This document shows, in pieces, positions 30,081 through 34,817 of a stretch of 34,817 bases of DNA. The notes under the pieces are model-generated. The model saw only the letters and a list, made by a program, of their open reading frames with translations, did no database searches and was not told the origin of the DNA. This stretch comes from an uncultured Vampirovibrio sp. (GTDB lineage Bacteria > Cyanobacteriota > Vampirovibrionia > Gastranaerophilales > Gastranaerophilaceae): positions 1 to 34,817 of the forward strand of contig CAJTNR010000021.1 in assembly GCA_910577635.1 (NCBI GenBank). The letters are read 5' to 3'. Made by a program: the position numbers and the translations under genes. Positions within the stretch are counted from its first letter, which is position 1. Each line of letters begins with the position of its first letter.

Positions 30081-30601
30081 TAAGTTTCATTGCCGTTTTC
30101 TTCGTCTTCTCTTAAAGATGACAAATCATAGTTATAAGTACAGTCAAAGTCCTCAGGAAGCTTTTCTGTCTCAGGCCAGATTGTCCCTTCATCAAATCTT
30201 GTTGATTCAAGATTTTCACTTGTCGAAAAGTCACTTGTGGATAAATCAGCTTCGCAAAAATTAGCTCCCGACATATCAGAATCAGAAAAATTGCAATAAC
30301 TTACAGAAGAATAGTTAAAACTTGCACTATTTAACAAAGCCCCTGAAAAATCACATTCAACCAGCTGCGCTCTTGAAAAATCAGCTCCGGTTAAATCACA
30401 ATCAATAAATTTAACATTAGATAGAGTTGCTTCGACAAAAGAGGTTTGCGAAAAATCGATATTAGTAAAATCAATATCGCAAATATTGTAATGGGATAAA
30501 TCCGATTCTGATAAGTCAATGTCATTATTATCATTATGACGAACTATAAAAGCTTCTTTATCATTAAGAATCAAATCAATCAGTTTTTCTTTAATCATCA
30601 T
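30077..30601 (-). CDS. Pentapeptide-repeat protein
   Basis: A 174-residue protein. Residues about 28-140 consist of pentapeptide repeats of the A(D/N)Lxx / xxFxx type: IDFSQ, ATLSN, VKFID, CDLTG, ADFSR, CDFSG, SDMSG, ANFCE, ADLST. These fold as a right-handed quadrilateral beta helix. N-terminal residues 1-27 are a short helical cap; the C-terminal 30 are acidic. Some family members mimic DNA or bind gyrase, but most have no known role. AAGGA precedes the ATG and the gene follows the response-regulator stop by 11 bases, so they are cotranscribed. Confidence 0.9.
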   Translation of the reverse strand: MMIKEKLIDLILNDKEAFIVRHNDNNDIDLSESDLSHYNICDIDFTNIDFSQTSFVEATLSNVKFIDCDLTGADFSRAQLVECDFSGALLNSASFNYSSVSYCNFSDSDMSGANFCEADLSTSDFSTSENLESTRFDEGTIWPETEKLPEDFDCTYNYDLSSLREDEENGNETY

Positions 30602-30612
30602 TTTATCCTTTT

Positions 30613-31233
30613 TTATATAATTTCTGTCTGCTGCGCAAGCAAAACCGCCTGCACTCTGTTATCTACTTTAAGTTTTCTATATATATTATTCAAATGCGTT
30701 TTAACTGTAACTTCTCTTACATATAGTTTTTTTGCAATTTGAGAATTAGAACTTCCGCAGGCAACTAAAGATAGAATCTCTTTTTCCCGTTGAGTTAAAG
30801 GAGAAATTTTTTCATCCTTAACAAAAGGAAGAATCTTTGCGTGCTTTTCATCACGAGACCAATTGTAACGCCTCAATAGAGCTTCAATTCTTGCTAATAA
30901 ATTAGGCAAAACAAAAGGCTTTGTAATATAGTCATCTGCACCGAATTTAAGTCCTGAAATTTGTTTGGTGTTATCAGAAACCGAAGTTAGAAGAATTACA
31001 GGAATTTTTGCGGTTTTTTCATTCTGTCTTATTGCCTGCAGGGTCTGCCAGCCGTCTAAGTTAGGCATAACGACATCAAGTATAATTAAATCAAACCCAG
31101 GATCCTTATCAAGAATTTTTAATCCCAAAAGCCCGTCAGTTGCCGCCTCAACCTCATAACCATACATCGGAAGGGCATCTTTAATAAGTTTTGGATTATC
31201 GTCAATTATTAAAATTCTTGCTAATGAGCTCAT
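30613..31233 (-). CDS. Response regulator with LuxR-type HTH output
   Basis: A 206-residue regulator. The receiver (about 5-118) has acidic D11 and D12, phospho-acceptor D53 (LIILDVVMPNLDGW), a T83/S84 region and K105 (DDYITKPFVLPNLLARIEALLRR). That receiver end is OmpR-like, while the output (about 143-202) is LuxR/NarL-type: LTQREKEILSLVACGSSNSQIAKKL, then VKTHLNNIYRKL. The mix of receiver style and output is common in cyanobacterial relatives. No kinase is next to it, so its partner is encoded elsewhere. AAGAGGT precedes the ATG. The pentapeptide-repeat gene is its downstream partner. Confidence 0.92.
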   Translation of the reverse strand: MSSLARILIIDDNPKLIKDALPMYGYEVEAATDGLLGLKILDKDPGFDLIILDVVMPNLDGWQTLQAIRQNEKTAKIPVILLTSVSDNTKQISGLKFGADDYITKPFVLPNLLARIEALLRRYNWSRDEKHAKILPFVKDEKISPLTQREKEILSLVACGSSNSQIAKKLYVREVTVKTHLNNIYRKLKVDNRVQAVLLAQQTEII

Positions 31234-31362
31234 TTCTACCTCTTAATAATATTAATACTTATTTTTGAATACAAGGTCAAATTGTAACAATATCTTAGCA
31301 AATTTATACATAAATTGCATTATTCTATATTTTTTGATAACTTATACATTAAGAGGAAAATT

Positions 31363-31644
31363 ATGATTACAAAAAAAGATGTTGAACATGTTGCAAAACT
31401 TGCAAGATTAGAACTAAGTGAAGAAGAAAAAGAAATGTTTACTCATCAATTGGGTGATGTTTTATCTCACGTTGAAATGATGAACGAAGTTGACACAACA
31501 GGGGTTGAGCCTATGAATCACCCTATCGATTTTTACAATGTTACAAGAGAAGATAAAAAGATATATGAGAACACAAAAGAAGAGCTGATGGAAAACGCTC
31601 CTGACATAGAAGGTGATTTTTTCCGCGTTCCAAAAATTAATTAA
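31363..31644 (+). CDS. gatC: Aspartyl/glutamyl-tRNA amidotransferase subunit C
   Basis: From ATG 31363 (AGAGG at 31352-31356) this encodes 93 residues, MITKKDVEHVAKLARLELSE and onward, the usual GatC start; an ATG upstream at 31315 would add 16 residues without support. GatC wraps around GatA and stabilises the GatCAB complex that amidates Glu-tRNA(Gln) or Asp-tRNA(Asn). The middle LSHVEMMNEVDTTGVEPMNHP and the C-terminal DFFRVPKI are typical. gatA and gatB are not adjacent, so the subunits are split. pyrG follows 9 bases after the stop. Confidence 0.95.
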   Translation: MITKKDVEHVAKLARLELSEEEKEMFTHQLGDVLSHVEMMNEVDTTGVEPMNHPIDFYNVTREDKKIYENTKEELMENAPDIEGDFFRVPKIN

Positions 31645-31653
31645 GAGGTTGAA

Positions 31654-33264
31654 TTGACAAAATATATATTCATAACAGGCGGTGTAGTTAGTTCCTTAGG
31701 AAAAGGAATTATTGCCGCCTCTTTGGGCAGGCTATTGGTTTCAAGAGGCTTTAGTGTTTCAATTCAAAAATTCGATCCCTATATTAACGTTGACCCCGGC
31801 ACAATGAGTCCTTTTCAGCATGGCGAAGTTTTTGTTTGCGAAGACGGAGCTGAAACCGACCTGGATCTAGGACATTATGAAAGATTCACAGATTCTTATT
31901 TATCTCAAATAAACAATGTAACATCAGGATCGGTTTATCAAACCGTTATTAATAAAGAAAGAAAAGGGGAGTATCTCGGTGCTACTGTCCAAATGATTCC
32001 TCATATAACAGGTGAAATTAAATCAAGATTAATTCTTGCTTCTAAAAGAAATAATCCTGATTTCTTAATTGCAGAAGTAGGAGGAACAATAGGAGACATT
32101 GAAAGTTTGCCTTTTATTGAAGCAATAAGACAGTTTAGATCAGAAATCGGCTATCAGAACTCAATGTCAATCCATGTTACATTATTGCCCTACTTACCAA
32201 CCTCAGGCGAGCTTAAAACAAAACCCTCACAACACAGTGTAAATGTGCTTAGAAGCTATGGGATTCAGCCTGAAATGCTTGTATTAAGAACACAAGTACC
32301 GCTTGGTAAGACTGAAAGAGAAAAACTTGCACTATTTTGCTCTGTTAATAAAGATTCCGTTATTGAATGCAAGGATATGAAATCAATTTATGAAGTTCCT
32401 TTGTATTTAGAAAAACAAAATATGACGTCACAGGTATTGAAAACACTTGGTGTAGAAGAAAAAGAACCAAACTTGAATGACTGGGAAAATTTGGTTTATA
32501 GAATCAATAATCCCAATAAAGAGCTTACAATTGCACTTGCAGGTAAATATACAGAACTTAATGATGCCTATATTTCAGTAGTTGAAAGCTTAAAACACGC
32601 AGGGTTTAAAAACTCTGCAAAAATTAACATAAAATGGATTGCTTCAGAAGATATCCTCCAAGACGAAGATGTCAAAAAACATCTTGCAGATGTTGATGGA
32701 ATTGTTGTTCCGGGCGGTTTTGGCGTTAGAGGAATCGAAGGAAAACTTAAAGTAATTAAATACGCAAGAGAAAACAATGTTCCTTATCTGGGGCTTTGTT
32801 TAGGAATGCAATGTGCTGTAATTGAGTTTGCAAGAAATGTTGCAGGTTTAAATAATGCTAATTCTACAGAATTTGACAAAAACAGTGAATATAAAGTTGT
32901 AGATCTATTAGAAGAACAAAAAAATATTGCAGGTTACGGAGCTACAATGCGCCTTGGGTCATATCCTTGCAAAATCATGCCCGAAACAAAAGCAAACCAT
33001 GCTTACAATAGCGAACTAATACTAGAGCGCCATAGGCACAGATTTGAGTTTAATAATCAATATAAGGATTTATTAATAAGCAAAGGTCTTGTAATTTCAG
33101 GAACAAGTCCTGATGGATTGTTAGCTGAAATTATAGAATTACCTCAAAACGACTGGTTTGTAGCCTGTCAATTTCACCCCGAATTTAAATCGCGCCCGCA
33201 AAACCCGCATCCTTTGTTTTTAGGGCTGATTAATGCTGCTATCAAAAGAAAATTTGATTTATAG
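31654..33264 (+). CDS. pyrG: CTP synthase
   Basis: A 536-residue enzyme that aminates UTP to CTP with glutamine. The start is TTG at 31654, supported by AAGAGG nine bases upstream and by the family's opening TKYIFITGGVVSSLGKGI. The synthetase domain (about 1-265) has GVVSSLGKG and FDPYINVDPGTMSPFQHGEVFV. The glutamine amidotransferase domain (about 290-536) has catalytic C382 in GLCLGMQ and HPEF near the end. Length is normal. It follows gatC closely and shares their probable transcript. Its stop overlaps the stop of the convergent 66-aa gene. Confidence 0.97.
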   Translation: MTKYIFITGGVVSSLGKGIIAASLGRLLVSRGFSVSIQKFDPYINVDPGTMSPFQHGEVFVCEDGAETDLDLGHYERFTDSYLSQINNVTSGSVYQTVINKERKGEYLGATVQMIPHITGEIKSRLILASKRNNPDFLIAEVGGTIGDIESLPFIEAIRQFRSEIGYQNSMSIHVTLLPYLPTSGELKTKPSQHSVNVLRSYGIQPEMLVLRTQVPLGKTEREKLALFCSVNKDSVIECKDMKSIYEVPLYLEKQNMTSQVLKTLGVEEKEPNLNDWENLVYRINNPNKELTIALAGKYTELNDAYISVVESLKHAGFKNSAKINIKWIASEDILQDEDVKKHLADVDGIVVPGGFGVRGIEGKLKVIKYARENNVPYLGLCLGMQCAVIEFARNVAGLNNANSTEFDKNSEYKVVDLLEEQKNIAGYGATMRLGSYPCKIMPETKANHAYNSELILERHRHRFEFNNQYKDLLISKGLVISGTSPDGLLAEIIELPQNDWFVACQFHPEFKSRPQNPHPLFLGLINAAIKRKFDL

Positions 33265-33459
33265 TTTATTTACATTCTCAAGAAAAGTAGATTCAAGAAG
33301 TTTATATTCTTTCAATGCATCTAAAATTTCCTTATCAGAAGCTGCAGTTATTGTTTTATTGGATAATTTATTCAAAACATACAAAACTTTTCTAACATCA
33401 AGTTTATAAGTTTTATTATCCAAATGAATTTCAATAAAATTATTTGTCATAGTTTCCAT
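33259..33459 (-). CDS. Small uncharacterised protein
   Basis: A 66-residue acidic-basic protein from ATG 33459, or from ATG 33450 (MTNNFIEIHLDNKTYKLDVR). AAAGAGA lies about 7 bases upstream of the first ATG. A strand-rich first half and a helical second half (DKEILDALKEYKLLES) look like a folded small protein. There is no signal or membrane segment, and I recognise no family. It ends overlapping the pyrG stop. Confidence 0.55.
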   Translation of the reverse strand: METMTNNFIEIHLDNKTYKLDVRKVLYVLNKLSNKTITAASDKEILDALKEYKLLESTFLENVNKL

Positions 33460-33778
33460 AAAAAATCTCTTTCTTTATCTACTATATCATTATTATTAAC
33501 TATATCACAGCATAAATTGATATTAGTATTAACAAAGGTTGTTAATATATATTGTTAAGTTTATGCATCATATGATTATTAGCGAATTACAGCGATTTTA
33601 AAAGTTCGCTTAATGATACTTTTGAAATGTTATAATATTAATTCAAATTTGAATTTTTTTACACTCTTTTACAATAAAAATAAGTTATTAAACAGCTTAA
33701 ATACCCTCAAAAGCACTGTTTAAGGGTATTTAACAACTTAATATTTCTTAACAAATATCTATATTAAGAATTATTAAT
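33460..33778. other. Gene-free stretch of about 320 bases
   Basis: No gene is visible. It contains an extended -10 (33628-33636) and a strong hairpin (33697-33733), described separately, plus a 16-bp palindrome AATTCAAATTTGAATT (33640-33655) followed by seven T. Confidence 0.6.
33628..33735 (+). ncRNA. Possible small RNA ending in an 11-bp hairpin
   Basis: TGTTATAAT (33628-33636) is a perfect TGn-TATAAT with no gene downstream on the plus strand. About 55 bases past the predicted start lies a perfect 11-bp stem, TTAAATACCCT (33697-33707) with AGGGTATTTAA (33723-33733). Its loop holds CTGTTT (33716-33721), which can pair with AAACAG (33690-33695), allowing a pseudoknot or switch. No T run follows on the plus strand, so the hairpin may instead end the minus-strand XRE transcript. 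Confidence 0.3.
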
Positions 33779-34105
33779 TCATTTAACGTGAAATCTTATA
33801 GATTTAAAAATTTCATAAATTATCTTAAGAATTTTTTCATCTTTATCAAGAGCCTCAAATAACTCTTTTTTAATGTCATTAATACTGCTAAACTCATCAA
33901 AATTATATAATTCACAAGCACTGACATTAAGCGCAAGGGCAATTTTTTGCAAAGTTTCACTTGAAGGGGCAAATTTTCCATTCTCAATATAGCTTATATT
34001 AGGGGTGCCTATATCCACCTTTTCAGCCAGTTGTTCCTGAGTTAGTTTTCTTTCTTTTCTTATTAGTTTTATTTTTTTCCCAAGTAATTTTTTAATGTCG
34101 CTCAT
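33779..34105 (-). CDS. XRE-family HTH regulator divergent from the third prepilin gene
   Basis: A 108-residue protein with HTH at about 10-64: KIKLIRKERKLTQEQLAEKV, then ISYIENGKFAPSSETLQKI. The start MSDIKKLLGKKI and the C-terminal Lys/Asp/Ile-rich tail match the regulator at 239, so these two are paralogs at opposite ends of the window, both facing away from a prepilin gene. AGGAGCTAAGTT (minus strand) gives a good ribosome binding site. Control of the prepilin gene and of itself is inferred from the arrangement. Confidence 0.9.
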   Translation of the reverse strand: MSDIKKLLGKKIKLIRKERKLTQEQLAEKVDIGTPNISYIENGKFAPSSETLQKIALALNVSACELYNFDEFSSINDIKKELFEALDKDEKILKIIYEIFKSIRFHVK

Positions 34106-34165
34106 AACTTAGCTCCTGTCTATTTTAATTTTGCAACATACTTAAGGAAAAAATAATAGTGTACA

Positions 34166-34232
34166 GTATTATATTTTTAGTTGAAATATAATGTATTATA
34201 TTATAAAATTAATGATAAATAGTATAAAATTA
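34166..34232. promoter_or_regulatory. Repeats in the third XRE-prepilin gap
   Basis: GTATTATATT occurs at 34166-34175 and 34193-34202. AATATAAT and ATTATATT (34185-34202) form a palindrome. TATAAAATTA occurs at 34202-34211 and 34223-34232, 21 bases apart, the same spacing as the repeats at 157-190. A possible prepilin promoter is TTGAAA (34181-34186) with TATAAA (34202-34207), but the 15-base spacer is short. A minus-strand TATAAT (34173-34168) may serve the XRE gene. The extreme AT content makes chance repeats likelier here. Confidence 0.35.
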
Positions 34233-34274
34233 CAAAAAATATATTATACAACATTAAGTTTAGAAGGATACAGT

Positions 34275-34817
34275 ATGAAAAAAGGATTTAGCTTAGTCGA
34301 ACTTTTGGTTTCTATTATTACAATTTCAGTCATAATAGCAGCGTTTGCTCCTATTATGACAAAAAAGCTGAGGGAAAATAGACTATCTCTAACACAAGGG
34401 AAGATTCTATCCTACCAATCAAAAGTTTTTACACAAGACGACAGCTGGGAAGTACCAGCCAGAGTAAGAAGAATCAAAGTAACAAGCATAGCTGGAGGAG
34501 GTGCCGGCGGTGGTGCTTCCTTTGGAGATAAAACAATAACAAGCAATGAAAACTGGGTAGTACCAGCTGGTGTTACAAAAATTAGAGTATATATGATAGG
34601 AGGAGGCGGAGGAGGAGCCAACGGGACAAAAGGAACGCCTGCTACAGCAGGGACTCCTGCGACTCCAGGAACAGATGCAACATCCGGGACAAAGTATGGA
34701 AGTGCACCTGCTCTAAGCGATATTACAAGTGAGGATTTAAAAAGTGCAGGAACCTATGTTTTTACAAATATAACCCCTCCTGATTCATACAAAGCCCCCG
34801 CGCTTGCAAGCGGATGC
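34275..34817 (+). CDS. Prepilin-like protein with glycine-rich and collagen-like segments (cut by the window end)
   Basis: 181 codons are visible and the frame is still open at 34817. It opens MKKG|FSLVELLVSIITISVI, a type IV prepilin signal with Gly before the cut and Glu at +5, then KLRENRLSL. The body has two tandem units of the glycine-rich beta type: SWEVPARVRRIKVTSIAGGG, then NWVVPAGVTKIRVYMIGGGG. A stretch of G-x-x triplets (GTKGTPATAGTPATPGTDAT) is collagen-like. Such glycine-rich units occur in phage tail and surface fibres. AAGGA (34264-34268) precedes the ATG. It is divergent from the XRE gene at 33779. A pilus-associated surface protein is likely; the C-terminal domain is unseen. 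Confidence 0.85.
   Translation, partial: MKKGFSLVELLVSIITISVIIAAFAPIMTKKLRENRLSLTQGKILSYQSKVFTQDDSWEVPARVRRIKVTSIAGGGAGGGASFGDKTITSNENWVVPAGVTKIRVYMIGGGGGGANGTKGTPATAGTPATPGTDATSGTKYGSAPALSDITSEDLKSAGTYVFTNITPPDSYKAPALASGC

Noticed and set aside
31315..31362. Longer start for gatC
   Set aside because: The added residues are unlike GatC, and AGAGG directly supports ATG 31363.
1..34817. CRISPR array, insertion sequences, rRNA
   Set aside because: No regularly spaced repeats, transposase genes or rRNA-like stretches were found on either strand.

Overview
The window is about 34.8 kb of very AT-rich bacterial chromosome, by eye near 30% GC. It is densely packed with housekeeping genes and a few accessory loci. 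Cyanobacteria-like glycogen metabolism, an OmpR-type two-component pair, short leaders and several exported proteins with type IV prepilin N-termini would fit the non-photosynthetic sister lineage of Cyanobacteria (Melainabacteria/Vampirovibrionia, gut Gastranaerophilales). This placement is inference from gene style; no rRNA or marker tree is available here. There is no phage, insertion sequence or CRISPR array.

Layout. 1-2987: the first 13 codons of a prepilin gene on the minus strand, a divergent XRE regulator, a small exported protein, a DUF1848 iron-sulfur protein, a double AbrB-like protein and a frame-interrupted XRE gene. 2980-5889 (minus): a bacterial PH-domain membrane protein, a 410-base gap with inverted repeats, tRNA-Val(UAC) and an MsbA-type ABC exporter. 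5988-8517: an AMP-forming acyl ligase and XerD. 8514-10685: an XRE regulator divergent from a 539-aa cysteine-rich prepilin-like protein. 10702-13935: BioA, then a GNAT-like protein and a dGTPase-family enzyme on the minus strand. 14038-18773: metallophosphoesterase, NfeD-like protein, response regulator, histidine kinase, TadA and a TIGR02757 protein, mostly overlapping. 18770-20239 (minus): a 53-aa protein, a 161-aa protein and PrmC. 20351-25784: a degenerate PIG-L-like protein, acetolactate synthase subunits, RuvA and glycogen synthase. 25783-29537: a LuxR-type HTH protein, an XRE regulator and a 916-aa acidic repeat protein. 29724-33459: PanD, a pentapeptide-repeat protein, a response regulator, GatC, CTP synthase and a small protein. 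33460-34817: a structured gap, then a third XRE gene divergent from a third, truncated prepilin gene.

The most unusual content is a repeated arrangement: three XRE-family regulator genes, each divergent from a gene whose product begins with a type III signal/prepilin motif. The downstream bodies differ (one cysteine-rich with a FISUMP/DUF1566-like end, one glycine-rich and collagen-like, one cut off). The two outer regulators are clear paralogs of each other. In two of the three intergenic regions a good sigma70-type prepilin promoter carries two copies of a sequence, one just upstream of the -35 and one in the spacer. This reads as a family of regulator-controlled, possibly switchable surface proteins assembled by a type IV pilus-like machine.

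A second theme is translation initiation. Several genes have no Shine-Dalgarno sequence; instead a -10 element, often an extended TGnTAnAAT, ends so that transcription would start at or within a base of the ATG. This predicts leaderless mRNAs for several housekeeping genes, whereas all three prepilin genes keep an AAGGA ribosome binding site.
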